From: Lewinellaceae bacterium SD302
GTDB taxonomy: Bacteria > Bacteroidota > Bacteroidia > Chitinophagales > Saprospiraceae
Length of the DNA: 51,079 nt
Assembly (NCBI GenBank): GCA_002591745.1
Contig: PDLQ01000034.1
Location: forward strand, 1 to 51,079
Direction: 5' to 3'
Below are positions 1 to 9,108 of the stretch, in pieces. A program made the translations under genes and the position numbers. Below the pieces are notes generated by a model. The model searched no databases, was not told where the DNA came from, and saw nothing but the letters and a program-made list of their open reading frames with translations. Within the stretch, counting starts at the first letter, position 1, and the number at the start of each line of letters is the position of its first letter.

Positions 1-238
1 AAATATGATGCTGAAAAATTTGACTTCAGGGTCGTTCCAAACAAATGCTTGTAGCATAGTTTATAGATCGACTCAGAACCTCGCCTACCATTGATGTCAA
101 AGATCATTCAACCAGCTTCTCGAAAATCCCTCGGCACCCTATCGGCCCACTCAGATCTTCACCGGTCTTTATCTATAAATGCAGTCACTTTAGACCGCAA
201 TTTTTAGCTTGTTTTTCGCCTCGCTTCCGAAGCGGCTG

Positions 239-246
239 CAAAGATA
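239..246 (-). promoter_or_regulatory. Leftward promoter, -7 element (proximal)
   Basis: On the minus strand the sequence reads TTG, 19 bases, then TATCTTTG, which matches the Bacteroidota sigma-A consensus TTG-N19-21-TAnnTTTG exactly. Transcription would start near 232 and leave the window to the left. The surrounding T-rich text with a nearby GC-rich stem resembles leaders of strongly expressed stable-RNA operons in this phylum, but no RNA gene is inside the window, so the target is unknown. Confidence 0.6.
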
Positions 247-342
247 CGCAGGATTTTTATTCCCGCAAGCTTTTTCAAATCTTTTTTCAAAAATCTTTAA
301 AAGCATTTTCGCTGCAACAGATACCGCTCGTTTGCGGGATTG

Positions 343-350
343 CAAAGATA
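343..350 (-). promoter_or_regulatory. Leftward promoter, -7 element (distal)
   Basis: A second TATCTTTG on the minus strand lies about 100 bases upstream of the first, with a TTG about 21 bases further upstream. Tandem promoters of the same type and orientation suggest a strongly transcribed leftward unit beyond position 1. No convincing gene lies between 1 and 560: the only open frame there is compositionally odd and has no recognisable domain. Confidence 0.5.
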
Positions 351-564
351 CATACAGCCAGGTTGATTATGCAAGCATAATGTTCGTTTTTCTTCTTTTT
401 TATCCATCTTTTTTTCGTGGCCGTCGGGATGTTTGGCGCACCGCTTCCTGAGCAAACATTCGTAAGGTTATCCGCAGTTTGGGCAAAAGAATTATTGGAG
501 CCAGAATTGAGGTGTGGGATAGAATAACAGACGGCATGAGATTCTAACTAGTAGATACCTTATT

Positions 565-1545
565 TCAGTCCTTATAGATACGACCTAATACTACCCCACT
601 CTCCAACTCAGTACCATTCAGGAAGCTAGCGACGTCCATACGTTTACGGCCAGCCAGTTGTAGTTTCCGGGGAAAGATGAAACCGTCCCGGCAGGCGATC
701 TTCAATTCTTTGCGGTTATCCGTGAGTAAGGTACCGGGGGCGTAGCCGTGATCCGGCATTGCTACTTTGTCAGCCAAAATGATCTTTAGGGTCTTACCCG
801 CTAACTCCGTCCATGCCGTGGGATAGGGACTCAGCCCACGGATAAAGTTGTGTACCTGATCTACGGTCTGCCCGAAATCAATCTCGCAGTTTTCACGGAA
901 CAGCTTCGGAGCAGGTGTGGCCAATTCGTCTTCCTGCTTCTGAGGTCGATAATCACCGGTTTCAATGAGTCGTACGGTAGCCAGCACCAAATTTGCTCCA
1001 ACCTGCATCAGTCGATCATGAACCTGACCAGCCGTTTCTTCCGGACCGATGGGCGTGCTGCTTTGTAATAACATATCGCCGGTATCAATCTCGTGTTGAA
1101 GAAAAAAGGTGGTTACGCCCGTCTCTTCATCTCCATTCATAACCGCCCAGTTCAAAGGTGCGGCACCCCGGTAACGCGGCAGCAATGAACCGTGTAGGTT
1201 AAAGGTCCCCAATGGCGGCATATTCCAAACTACCTCGGGCAACATGCGAAAGGCGACAATGATCTGCAAGTCGGCCTTAAGGGCGCGTAGTGACTCGATG
1301 AACTCCGGTGCTTTGAGGTTGCGTGGCTGGAGGACCGGGATACCATGGCGCAAAGCTGCCTTTTTTACTGCGGACTCCAACAACTGCTTCCCTCCCCTGC
1401 CGCCGTACTTATCGGTGGCAGTGACCACACCGACGACCTCGTAGTTGTTTTCCAATAAGATTTCCAGGGAAGGAACGGCGAAATCCGGCGTTCCCATAAA
1501 TACGATACGTGGCTTCATTGAGCGAATTTGATTAAAATCCGTCAA
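565..1545 (-). CDS. fmt: Methionyl-tRNA formyltransferase
   Basis: Formylates Met-tRNAfMet with 10-formyl-THF before translation initiation. The 326-residue product has the usual Fmt length. The formyltransferase signature is clear: N116, H118 in FNLHGSLLP (115-123) and the IDTGD loop at 153-157, which carries the catalytic Asp. A Rossmann-like N-terminus (RIVFMGTPDFAVPSLE) precedes it, and the C-terminal third is the OB-like tRNA-binding domain. A second in-frame Met at residue 10 (1518) directly before the conserved RIVFMGTP is an equally plausible start. The gene is divergent from the alpha/beta hydrolase at 1614, with a 70-base shared upstream region. No def gene is adjacent. Confidence 0.95.
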   Translation of the reverse strand: MTDFNQIRSMKPRIVFMGTPDFAVPSLEILLENNYEVVGVVTATDKYGGRGGKQLLESAVKKAALRHGIPVLQPRNLKAPEFIESLRALKADLQIIVAFRMLPEVVWNMPPLGTFNLHGSLLPRYRGAAPLNWAVMNGDEETGVTTFFLQHEIDTGDMLLQSSTPIGPEETAGQVHDRLMQVGANLVLATVRLIETGDYRPQKQEDELATPAPKLFRENCEIDFGQTVDQVHNFIRGLSPYPTAWTELAGKTLKIILADKVAMPDHGYAPGTLLTDNRKELKIACRDGFIFPRKLQLAGRKRMDVASFLNGTELESGVVLGRIYKD

Positions 1546-1613
1546 TTATAGCTTAACAATCCAGAATTTGTTGAACTATTATCCTGACATTGGGAAATAA
1601 ACCACGTCTGATC

Positions 1614-2492
1614 ATGCCCATTACCGCCGCCATAAAAGAGTTTCACTGGCAAAGCGCCCAGAACAACCGCATATACGCCGCCGAGTGGCCAGTAGATAAC
1701 GCCAGGGCGGTGGTAGGTCTGGTGCACGGAGTTGGAGAACACTGCCGGCGTTACGATCATCTGGGCCGCTTTTTTCAGGAAAACGAGATTGCAATGGTTG
1801 GCTACGATCGCCAGGGCTACGGACGTAGTGAAGGGAAGCGGGGGCACGTTGAGCACTGGGGCTATTACCTGGATACTATCGGCCGGCTGGCCATTGAATG
1901 CCAGACGCGCTACCCTGACCGGCCCGTTTATCTATATGGTCATAGCCTTGGTGGTGGATTATTGTTGCAGTATCTGATCAACCGCCACCCGAACCTGAAT
2001 GGAGCCATTGTTTCCGCTCCTTATATAAGGTTAGGGTTTCCCGCCCCAGCGGCCAAAGTAATGATCGGGAAAGTGATGCGCAACGTTTGGCCAGCACTTA
2101 CACTACCAACGGGTTTGGAATTGGACCACCTTAGCCGCAATCCTGAAATCGCCCCGGCATACGATGCGGACCCACTCACCCACAGTATGCTTAGTGCCAA
2201 ATCGGGAATCGACATGCTGGAAATGGGGGATTGGCTGGACGAGTACCGTGGTGAGATCAAATTTCCTCTGCTTATAATGCACGGTACCGCTGACAAGATC
2301 ACGTCTTCCGAGGGCTCACGCGAGTTCGCCGCCCGTGTAAGTGGAAAGGATGTCAGTTATAAAAGCTGGGATGGGTTCTACCACGAAATACACAATGAGC
2401 CAGAGCGAGCAGAAGTGTTTGCTTACGTACTTGACTGGCTAGACGCTCGGATTCCGGAAGCGGATAGCCAGCGAGAACTTAAAAGCATCTAA
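1614..2492 (+). CDS. Alpha/beta hydrolase, monoacylglycerol-lipase-like
   Basis: Cytoplasmic serine hydrolase of the lysophospholipase/monoacylglycerol lipase type. Numbering from the ATG at 1614, the nucleophile is S111 in GHSLGGG. The oxyanion-hole segment is HGVGEH, the acid is the Asp in HGTADKI, and the catalytic His is in FYHEIHNEP, which is typical of the family. The open frame extends upstream to a TTG at 1590, but the ATG at 1614 gives MPITAAIKEFHW and the normal family length of about 290 residues, so it is preferred. The substrate cannot be told from sequence. It stands alone, divergent from fmt. Confidence 0.85.
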   Translation: MPITAAIKEFHWQSAQNNRIYAAEWPVDNARAVVGLVHGVGEHCRRYDHLGRFFQENEIAMVGYDRQGYGRSEGKRGHVEHWGYYLDTIGRLAIECQTRYPDRPVYLYGHSLGGGLLLQYLINRHPNLNGAIVSAPYIRLGFPAPAAKVMIGKVMRNVWPALTLPTGLELDHLSRNPEIAPAYDADPLTHSMLSAKSGIDMLEMGDWLDEYRGEIKFPLLIMHGTADKITSSEGSREFAARVSGKDVSYKSWDGFYHEIHNEPERAEVFAYVLDWLDARIPEADSQRELKSI

Positions 2493-2501
2493 AGGCTGGA
2501 G

Positions 2502-2519
2502 GTGAATTCTTGAATTCAC
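2502..2519. repeat. Perfect 8-bp inverted repeat after the hydrolase gene
   Basis: GTGAATTC and GAATTCAC are separated by two bases, ten bases past the hydrolase stop. There is no T-tract, so it is at best a weak terminator. The remaining 130 bases before the next gene show nothing else recognisable. Confidence 0.4.
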
Positions 2520-2651
2520 AATACGTATCATGACTATGGTTTGAGCGGGTGGTGACACACCCACATCACCCACACCATTTTACTGATATACAACATATTA
2601 CACATAAAATGCCTTCAATATTTCAATCAGCTCGGCAACAAAATCCCGATC

Positions 2652-3014
2652 ATGCATCTCGACGAACTTAGAGAATACTGCCTTTCCAAACCCGGTGTAA
2701 CCGAAGAGCTCCCATTTGGCCCAAACACCCTGGTATTCAAGGTAATGGGAAAAATGTTCGCCGCCTGCGGGCTGGACGAACCAGAACCACGCGTAAACCT
2801 AAAAGGTGTTCCCGAAAAAAATCTGGAGCTACGCGACCGCTATGACGGTGTCATTCCCGGCTGGCATATGAATAAGGTTCATTGGAATACTGTCTACCTG
2901 GAAAGGGACCTGGGCCCAGAGTTGATTCGAGAGCTCACCGATCACAGCTATGAACTGGTGGTGAGTAAAATGACTAAAAAACTGAGGGCGGAATTAGCGG
3001 CTATCAGCGACTAG
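2652..3014 (+). CDS. MmcQ/YjbR family DNA-binding-like protein
   Basis: A 120-residue protein of the MmcQ/YjbR (DUF419, CyaY-like fold) family. Family features seen are the N-terminal LREYCLSKPGVTEELPFGP, the central VFKVMGKMFA strand pair, the NLKGVPE segment and GWHMNKVHWNTVYL near residues 73-86. The fold is described as a double-wing DNA-binding-like domain, but no biochemical role is established for most members. Its stop codon lies inside a 14-bp inverted repeat shared with the convergent neighbour. The start is the only suitable ATG. Confidence 0.88.
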   Translation: MHLDELREYCLSKPGVTEELPFGPNTLVFKVMGKMFAACGLDEPEPRVNLKGVPEKNLELRDRYDGVIPGWHMNKVHWNTVYLERDLGPELIRELTDHSYELVVSKMTKKLRAELAAISD

Positions 3015-3060
3015 TGGTCTGTCAAAATCAGGTTTTCAGGTAAGCGTGACAGACCACTAG
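3011..3060. terminator. Bidirectional terminator between convergent genes
   Basis: A perfect 14-bp inverted repeat, CTAGTGGTCTGTCA (3011-3024) against TGACAGACCACTAG (3047-3060), with a 22-base loop containing TTTT. The stop codons of both convergent genes (TAG at 3012-3014, and TAG on the minus strand at 3057-3059) are parts of the two stem arms. The long stem and location fit a shared terminator, although neither side has a long T-tract after the stem. Confidence 0.65.
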
Positions 3061-3578
3061 TTCCCCTGGTTCCAGTTTTTGACGAAGATATTGAGTTCTT
3101 TATAATCCAGTATACCGCCAGTGTTTTTGAGGTACTCCATGAATTGAACGGCCCTTTTCGCACGGGTTTCGGAAGTTTTGGGTTGCTGGATTCGATATAA
3201 TAAGGAGCGTTGCCTACCCGGCGTTAGCGTGTGGAATACATCAAAAGCCTCTTGATCAAAAGCCCATAGTTCTACGAGTTCCTCCGCTACTGGCATTCCG
3301 TATTCACTGGTATCCGGCTCCAGACTGAGCGTGACTTGCTGATCAGGCACCAGATTTGCCGATTTACGCACGCTCTTACTTGCGTTAATAAAGTAATTTC
3401 CACCTTTGGCATGCAGCAGTGCCGCACCCCAGGAATAGCCATTTTCAAGCGTGCAGATCACCCGGCGATCAGTAGTATGTGACAGCAGCTCTTCTACTTC
3501 GGCGGCAGGAATCGGAAAAACCATCATCCAGGTATTACTCTCGATTTTGGCGAGTACGGTATCTATTTTAACTGTCAA
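3057..3578 (-). CDS. YdeI/OmpD-associated family protein (DUF1905 plus YdeI)
   Basis: A 173-residue two-part protein. Residues about 1-90 resemble the DUF1905 beta-barrel (WMMVFPIPAAEVEEL, CTLENGYSWGAALL, GGNYFINASKSVRK). Residues about 105-160 match the YdeI/OmpD-associated helical region, with the hallmark FHTLTPGRQRSLLYRI and SETRAKRAVQFMEYL. The family has been linked to bacteriocin protection in enterobacteria, but its function in Bacteroidota is not established. It is convergent with the YjbR-like gene. A copy of the dispersed CAAAGTAGC motif lies about 45 bases upstream, at 3626. Confidence 0.8.
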   Translation of the reverse strand: MTVKIDTVLAKIESNTWMMVFPIPAAEVEELLSHTTDRRVICTLENGYSWGAALLHAKGGNYFINASKSVRKSANLVPDQQVTLSLEPDTSEYGMPVAEELVELWAFDQEAFDVFHTLTPGRQRSLLYRIQQPKTSETRAKRAVQFMEYLKNTGGILDYKELNIFVKNWNQGN

Positions 3579-3619
3579 CTTGGAAGATTTTACGAGGATC
3601 AGCGGGCTTCAGTCTTTTT

Positions 3620-3812
3620 GGCTAGCAAAGTAGCAAGGTTTTGCAAATCGGGCGGTGAAACCAGCCGCCCCCATCTTTTCTGAGAACCGGTCTGTTTCAT
3701 CACCCGAAAATACACATTCTACGGACGAAGACAAAGTGTCCTGATTCCAACGCTCGGATTCCGCCAGCTCCAGAAAATCCACGTTAGACGAGATCTTTGC
3801 TACTTTGAAGCC
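3620..3812. repeat. Segment bounded by an inverted pair of the GCTACTTTG motif
   Basis: The left end carries GGCTAGCAAAGTAGCAA (3620-3636) and the right end TTGCTACTTTGAAGCC (3797-3812). The cores are exact inverted copies about 175 bases apart. The right copy supplies the TAG stop of pepT (3800-3802, minus strand). The interior has a small GGCGGT/ACCGCC-like hairpin and an 87-codon open frame with no recognisable domain, not called as a gene. This is one of several paired occurrences in the window. Confidence 0.6.
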
Positions 3813-5035
3813 AAAGTGACTATTCTTACAATCACCTCCGCAGCCTTTTCCATATCCTGCACCGTCACCCATTCGTATTTGCCGTGAAAAGCGTGTTCTC
3901 CGGTAAAGATATTCGGGCAGGGCAAGCCCATGAAACTGAGGCGGGAACCGTCCGTTCCACCCCGAATACTGGACTTGCGTAAGGTCAGACCGGCATCCTC
4001 GATGGCCCGTTCAGCCAACGCCACCACCTGGGGATGATCATCCAGGATTTCTTTCATGTTGCGGTATTGCTCCTTGATCTCCAGGCGAATCTTGCTGTTG
4101 GGATAATTGGGCGCTACCTTTTCGATAGCGGACTGGATGAGCGCGTGTCCCTCGGATAATTTACTCGCATCGAACTCACGAACGATAAAATCAATACGGG
4201 CTTTCTCACCGATTCCTTTGATCTCAACGGGATGAACGAACCCCTCCCGGTCACTGGTCGTTTCGGGGCTGCGACCGTCCTTGGGAAGTGCAGCTACAAT
4301 ATCGGAGGCAATCTTGACGGCATTTTCCAGTTTACCCAGAGCCATACCGGGGTGGGCACTCACCCCATCGATGTGGATGGTAGCCGCATCGGCACTGAAG
4401 GTTTCGTCTTCCATGCTACCGCGTCGAGCGCCGTCCATGGTGTACCCAAAGTCGGCGTTGAGCTTTTGCATGTCCACCTTGTCTACTCCCCGGCCGATCT
4501 CTTCGTCGGGGGTAAAAAGGATTCTCAGGGCGGCGTGCTTTACGGATGGGTTGGTCATCAAATACTCCGCCGCAGCCATAATTGCCGTCACCCCGGCCTT
4601 GTCATCGGCACCCAATAAAGTGGTTCCCGAAGCCGTGATAACGTCATGGCCATGCTGTTCTTCCAGATCAGGGTGGTCGGACTGGCGAATAACTATACTC
4701 GGATCATCGGGTAGTACCAGGTCCTGGCCGGCGTAGTTGCGGTGAACGATTGGTTTTATGTTCTTGCCACTGGCATCCGGGCTGGTATCTACGTGACTAC
4801 AAAAGCAGATGGTCGGCGCATCCTCACATCCGGGGCTGGCGGGAATGGTGGCGTAAACCAGGCCGTGTTCGTTCATCTCGGCGTCCTCAATACCCAACTC
4901 CTTTAACTCCCGTACCAGTAAGCGACTGAGATCTTTCTGTTTTTCAGTCGAAGGGTAAGTTGTAGAGTGAGGGTCGGACTGGGTATCGATCTTGACGTAG
5001 CGGATGAAGCGGGATTCGATGGAAGGAAAATTCAT
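3800..5035 (-). CDS. pepT: Peptidase T (tripeptide aminopeptidase)
   Basis: Cytoplasmic M20B dizinc aminopeptidase that removes the N-terminal residue from tripeptides. Counting from the ATG at 5035 gives 411 residues, the normal PepT length. Zinc-site motifs are H81/D83 in FCSHVDTSPD, D144 in LGADDKAG, and E178/E179 in FTPDEEIGRG. The dimerisation segment carries GVSAHPG. An upstream Met at 5101 would add 22 residues unlike the family (rich in Cys and Pro) and overlap mutS2, so 5035 (MNFPSIESRF) is preferred. The last codons and stop (LASK-TAG) lie in the dispersed GCTTCAAAGTAGCA motif, so the C-terminus may have been rewritten by that repeat. Confidence 0.93.
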   Translation of the reverse strand: MNFPSIESRFIRYVKIDTQSDPHSTTYPSTEKQKDLSRLLVRELKELGIEDAEMNEHGLVYATIPASPGCEDAPTICFCSHVDTSPDASGKNIKPIVHRNYAGQDLVLPDDPSIVIRQSDHPDLEEQHGHDVITASGTTLLGADDKAGVTAIMAAAEYLMTNPSVKHAALRILFTPDEEIGRGVDKVDMQKLNADFGYTMDGARRGSMEDETFSADAATIHIDGVSAHPGMALGKLENAVKIASDIVAALPKDGRSPETTSDREGFVHPVEIKGIGEKARIDFIVREFDASKLSEGHALIQSAIEKVAPNYPNSKIRLEIKEQYRNMKEILDDHPQVVALAERAIEDAGLTLRKSSIRGGTDGSRLSFMGLPCPNIFTGEHAFHGKYEWVTVQDMEKAAEVIVRIVTLASK

Positions 5036-5084
5036 ACTGGGTGTGGTGGATTTAAGAAATGTCGGTCCCTGACCAATGGTTGGA

Positions 5085-7469
5085 TCACAGCAACTCCACA
5101 ACCGTCACGCCTTCGCCACCGGCTTCCCGGGGAGGGTGAGACAGTTTGAAGTCGGATTTATATTCTCTCAACTTCTGGCGTACGGCCCTTTTGAGGGCGC
5201 CGCTGCCTTTTCCGTGTACGATCTGCAAGAGGGAGGCATTGGACATTAGCGCCCGGTCTACGAAAGCTTCGGTGGTGGCCAACACTTCTTCGTAGCGCAT
5301 CCCGCGAACGTCCAGCCGACTATCGAAAGTAGCGACGCGGTTGATATCACTGCTGACGCTGCGCTCCCGGCGAACATTCATCTGCTCCTTGGCCGGTTCC
5401 AGATCACGCAATTTAACGGTCATTCGCAGATCGCCGACCTGGACGATAGCCCGTTTCTTATCGATACTTTCCACTACACCCGAGGCTCCGCCGGTACGAA
5501 GTTTCACGGAATCTCCTTCCCGGATCGGTTCTTCGTCTTTATGACTGGGGGCGTAATAGATGGACTCGCGGAGGTCGGAAACCTGTTCGCCCAGTTCTTT
5601 ACGGTTTTCACGTAATTTTTTGGCTTTATCGCGAGCTGCTTCCAGGTTTTTCTCTTCCCGAAGTTCCCGGACGACCTTTTCCATCTCCTTGTTCTGGCGG
5701 GCCGTTTCCTGCAGGGCCTGTTCCTTCGCTTCCAGCTTTAGACGCTTACGACGCACTTCCAGGTCTTTATGAAGTTGTTCGTAGGTACGCGTCAGGTTGT
5801 CGAGGGTTTGCTGTTTGTCCTTTAGCTTCGTCAGTGCTTCTTCGGCCTCCTGCTTTTCGCGTTGGAGATCGATTAACAACTGATCCACCGCGCCTTCCTG
5901 TTTGCCTACCCGGCGGCGGGCGTACTTCATTACTTTATTGGGAAGGCCGCTTTTCGTAGCGATCTCGAAAGCATAGCTGGAACCGGGGCGACCGACCTGT
6001 AACTCGTAGGTGGGTGAAAGCGTGTCCTTATCGAAATGCATGCTGCCATTGACGATACCACCGGTCTTAAAGGCGTATATCTTCAGATTACTGTAATGAG
6101 TAGTAATAACGGCGAAGACTTTTTTACGGTGCAGCTCGTCCAGGATAGCCTCTGCAATGGCACCGCCGATCTTGGGGTCAGTACCGGAGCCAAATTCGTC
6201 GATCAGGACCAGGGTGCCGGCGTCGGCGTTGCTCAGGAATTGCTGGGCATTGGTGAGTCTGGAACTATATGTGGACAGGTCGTCTTCCAGGGATTGCTGG
6301 TCACCGATATCGGTAAAGAGTTTTTGGAAAACCCCCATTTGTGATTCAGCGTCGGCGGGCACCAGCATGCCACACTGAAACATCAGTTGCAATAACCCGA
6401 CGGATTTCATCGAAATGGACTTCCCTCCGGCGTTCGGACCGGATAGTACAAGAATCCGATTGCGGCCAAAAAGTTGTAAATCAAATGGTACGGTTTTCTT
6501 CCCGATCTGCTTATTCTTGAGATAGAGCAGCGGATGACGGCCTTCGATAATGCCCAGGTGAGGCTGGGGAAGGACTTTGGGACGAGTCGCTTTAAGTTTA
6601 CGGGCCAGGGTTGCTTTGGCCTGGATAACGTCGAAGGTCACGATCAGGTCGCGATAGATAGCCAGGGAATGAACGTGGGGGCGTAGCTTGGCACTCAATT
6701 CACGGAGAATGCGGTAAATCTCCCGTTTCTCTTCCTGCTGCAGATCGAAGACATCATTGTTGATCTCGATGACGGCCTCGGGTTCAATGAAAGCGGTCCG
6801 GCCAGTACTGGACTCGTCGTGGATGATGCCGCGAATCTTGCGCTTGTGCTCGCTGGGTACGGAGAGTACGCGGCGGCCGTTACGAAAAGACTCGACGTTA
6901 TCCGTCAGCCAGCCCTTCTTTCGCATTTTGTCGATTTCACTTTTAAAGACCCGCTCCATCTCTCGCTCCTTGCTGCTGATCATGCGGCGTAACCGGGTCA
7001 GTTCAGCGGAGGCATCGGCGCGGATGTTACCCTCGGCGTCGATCACGCTTTCTATTTCCTTGAGCAATTCTTCCTCAAAGACAATGGGGCGAATCAAGCC
7101 ATAAAGCGCTTCGTATACGGATTGGCGGGAAGTTATTTTAAAGAACTTGAATACATCCCGGGTTTGCAGCAGTAGATTATTGATGCGCTGCAAACCGTTT
7201 TCACCGAGTACGTATCCCTCGACCTTCAGCATTTTCAGCTCTTCGGCGATGTCCTCGTAGGTCCCCAGGCGCAGCATCTGCTTATCATCCATTCCTTGCT
7301 TGAACTCCGCTACTTCGTCCAGTCGCTTCTCGATCAGTTTCGGATCGGTCATCGGCTGAAGGCCACGGATTTTCTCACGGCCCAAATCTCCCTGGCAATT
7401 GGCTTCGAGCAATTGGAGGATTTTCTCAAATTCGAGACTTTCGGGGGCGTCGCGGGGGATGAAATTCAT
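5085..7469 (-). CDS. mutS2: MutS2 family ATPase with Smr domain
   Basis: MutS2 proteins bind branched DNA or stalled, collided ribosomes and limit recombination. They do not do mismatch repair. The 794-residue protein has an N-terminal core and clamp with long coiled coil (to about 300), Walker A GPNAGGKS at 344-351, Walker B TLVLIDEFGSGTDP around 419-432 and a second long Lys/Glu-rich coiled coil (about 510-640). A KOW-like stretch (EGDSVKLRTGGASGVVESI) follows, then a C-terminal Smr domain (LDVRGMRYEEV, LQIVHGKGSGALK). It lies 49 bases upstream of pepT's start on the same strand, so the two may be co-transcribed. Start MNFIPRDAPESLEFEKI fits the family. Confidence 0.95.
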   Translation of the reverse strand: MNFIPRDAPESLEFEKILQLLEANCQGDLGREKIRGLQPMTDPKLIEKRLDEVAEFKQGMDDKQMLRLGTYEDIAEELKMLKVEGYVLGENGLQRINNLLLQTRDVFKFFKITSRQSVYEALYGLIRPIVFEEELLKEIESVIDAEGNIRADASAELTRLRRMISSKEREMERVFKSEIDKMRKKGWLTDNVESFRNGRRVLSVPSEHKRKIRGIIHDESSTGRTAFIEPEAVIEINNDVFDLQQEEKREIYRILRELSAKLRPHVHSLAIYRDLIVTFDVIQAKATLARKLKATRPKVLPQPHLGIIEGRHPLLYLKNKQIGKKTVPFDLQLFGRNRILVLSGPNAGGKSISMKSVGLLQLMFQCGMLVPADAESQMGVFQKLFTDIGDQQSLEDDLSTYSSRLTNAQQFLSNADAGTLVLIDEFGSGTDPKIGGAIAEAILDELHRKKVFAVITTHYSNLKIYAFKTGGIVNGSMHFDKDTLSPTYELQVGRPGSSYAFEIATKSGLPNKVMKYARRRVGKQEGAVDQLLIDLQREKQEAEEALTKLKDKQQTLDNLTRTYEQLHKDLEVRRKRLKLEAKEQALQETARQNKEMEKVVRELREEKNLEAARDKAKKLRENRKELGEQVSDLRESIYYAPSHKDEEPIREGDSVKLRTGGASGVVESIDKKRAIVQVGDLRMTVKLRDLEPAKEQMNVRRERSVSSDINRVATFDSRLDVRGMRYEEVLATTEAFVDRALMSNASLLQIVHGKGSGALKRAVRQKLREYKSDFKLSHPPREAGGEGVTVVELL

Positions 7470-7535
7470 AAACGGTCAATACGAGGTCTGTTGGTTAACG
7501 CTTCAGGTGTAAAAACGTTCCGCCCTGGATAATGA

Positions 7536-7634
7536 AACAATGATTTAATGAAGCAATGATTTAATGAAGCAATGATTTGATGATTTGACTCGACGCTCCA
7601 TTAGATCATTAGATCATTACCGCATTAAATCATT
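7536..7634. repeat. AT-rich iterated-word element with internal inversion
   Basis: The word AATGATTTAATGAAGC is iterated imperfectly on the left. Complementary words (ATTAGATCATT, ATTAAATCATT) follow on the right after a central GACTCGACGCTCC, so the segment can fold on itself. A motif copy GCTACTTTG (7635-7643) abuts its right end. A similar element occurs between gldL and gldM. Confidence 0.6.
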
Positions 7635-7647
7635 GCTACTTTGAAGC

Positions 7648-9108
7648 CTACCACTCATAACACTTCACCCGCCGGCTGTTCCGGGGTCGATTGAATTGAC
7701 CTTTCCGGTCGGCCTTCTTTAGTCCGAAGTTGTGGAATTTGAGGCCGATGTAAAAATCTGCGGCCTGTAATCTTTTAGCCTTGGCCAGGGTGCCGAAGAA
7801 CCGATCGGTGCCCAGCGTAAGGGGCCCTAGTCGCAACTGAGCGCCCAGGTTGAAGTATTGCCAGTCGTGTAAGGCCGTGGTGATGCCTGCACCGTACCAC
7901 CAGCGGCTGAAATGAGCTGCCAGGGCCAACTGCTGACCAGCCTTGAGCTGACGATCATTAACATTGACGCCCCCTGCATAGGCAGCCGACAAACGCAAAT
8001 CACTCACCGGCTGAAAAGCGAACTGAGCACTGATCACAGTCGGCAAACCGATGGTAAAGGACTCACTCTGCAAGGATACACCACGGCGACCGTAATAAAT
8101 TTCATTTAAAACCCCAATGAATTCATCAACATCTTCCTGTCCTTCCAGTCCGTCGAATGCGTCGGAACCGATGAAAACGCGATCGGGATTGGCAAACAGG
8201 TGTTGCTCAGCTCCGTCGTCAAAATTGAGTAGACCAGCGTCAATAACGGAAATACCGGCGACGTAGCGATAGCCGCCTTCCCTCATGGGCTCCCAGGCGA
8301 TTTGAGCACCAAAGTCAATACCGAAACCAGAGCCGGATGCTCCTCCAATGTCGTCTGTTTCACGCAAAACGTTGGAGAAGGCGATCTCAGTAGTACCACC
8401 TTCAACTGAGATGCTGTCGACATTTACTTTGCCGTAAGTGGAGTTACCGGGATTAAAAAGATAACCACCTTCCAGGGGTAAGAGGTAACGGGCATTGACG
8501 CCCAGCCTGAGCTCGGTATCATCGTTCAGGGGAATGGCCTGGGCGAGGTGAACACCGTACTCCGTCCATGCGGCTGCAGCGCCGAAGGTTTCAGCCAGAT
8601 TAAAAGTGGTACCGTCTTCCCGCTCATCGTAGGGGTAGTAACTGAAATTGGCGTCAATGCCACGGGCATTGGCCGCCACCCTGGCTCGTACGAAAGCACC
8701 GACCCGGGTCCACTCCCCGATCTGAACAGAGAAAGCTGGTCCGAGCACATCCACTGCAAAACCTCCGAAATGTGGCTTCCCGTTATTGTTAAAATCGTAA
8801 GCGTAAAGCCGGTTTCCCAGTGCCCACTGCTGGTTTAATTCATCAACGTCGGCGGTGAGGTCCTGGCGGGCATCTCGTAACAAGCCAATTGCCGAAGCGT
8901 TGGCCAGAAAGCCGTAGTCATTAGAAAAACCGGAATTGATGTGAGCCACGTTCAGGTCCCAATTATAAGGGGTGGCTACCGTCCCCGCTGGTTGTAAAAA
9001 AGCACCGTTGATTCCCGAATATAGATCCAGTCGGTTACTTAGCTGGAACTGGGCGGAAAGCGCGGTTGCACCAATGAAGGTCAGGACTAAAAGCAGATAG
9101 TTTCGCAA
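7648..9108 (-). CDS. Outer-membrane beta-barrel-like protein (DUF5723-type)
   Basis: A 486-residue exported protein. Residues 1-19 (MRNYLLLVLTFIGATALSA, then QFQ) form a Sec signal peptide with a likely cleavage after ALSA. The rest has alternating aromatic and polar strands (YNWDLNVAHINSGF, GGFAVDVLGPAFSVQIG, RLSAAYAGGVNV) and ends in strand-like GLKFHNFGL followed by a basic tail. Layout and opening (LDLYSGINGAFLQPAG) resemble the Bacteroidota DUF5723 family of PorV/FadL-like barrels. Function is unknown. The family assignment is from memory of the pattern and needs a profile search. A motif copy lies just past its stop. Confidence 0.6.
   Translation of the reverse strand: MRNYLLLVLTFIGATALSAQFQLSNRLDLYSGINGAFLQPAGTVATPYNWDLNVAHINSGFSNDYGFLANASAIGLLRDARQDLTADVDELNQQWALGNRLYAYDFNNNGKPHFGGFAVDVLGPAFSVQIGEWTRVGAFVRARVAANARGIDANFSYYPYDEREDGTTFNLAETFGAAAAWTEYGVHLAQAIPLNDDTELRLGVNARYLLPLEGGYLFNPGNSTYGKVNVDSISVEGGTTEIAFSNVLRETDDIGGASGSGFGIDFGAQIAWEPMREGGYRYVAGISVIDAGLLNFDDGAEQHLFANPDRVFIGSDAFDGLEGQEDVDEFIGVLNEIYYGRRGVSLQSESFTIGLPTVISAQFAFQPVSDLRLSAAYAGGVNVNDRQLKAGQQLALAAHFSRWWYGAGITTALHDWQYFNLGAQLRLGPLTLGTDRFFGTLAKAKRLQAADFYIGLKFHNFGLKKADRKGQFNRPRNSRRVKCYEW

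Noticed and set aside
209..451. 80-codon open frame on the plus strand
   Set aside because: Composition is Phe/Ser-rich from T-rich leader DNA, no domain, and two good minus-strand promoters lie within it.
3609..3872. 87-codon frame on the minus strand overlapping the pepT end
   Set aside because: It runs through two repeat motifs and the pepT C-terminus in another frame, with no recognisable protein pattern.
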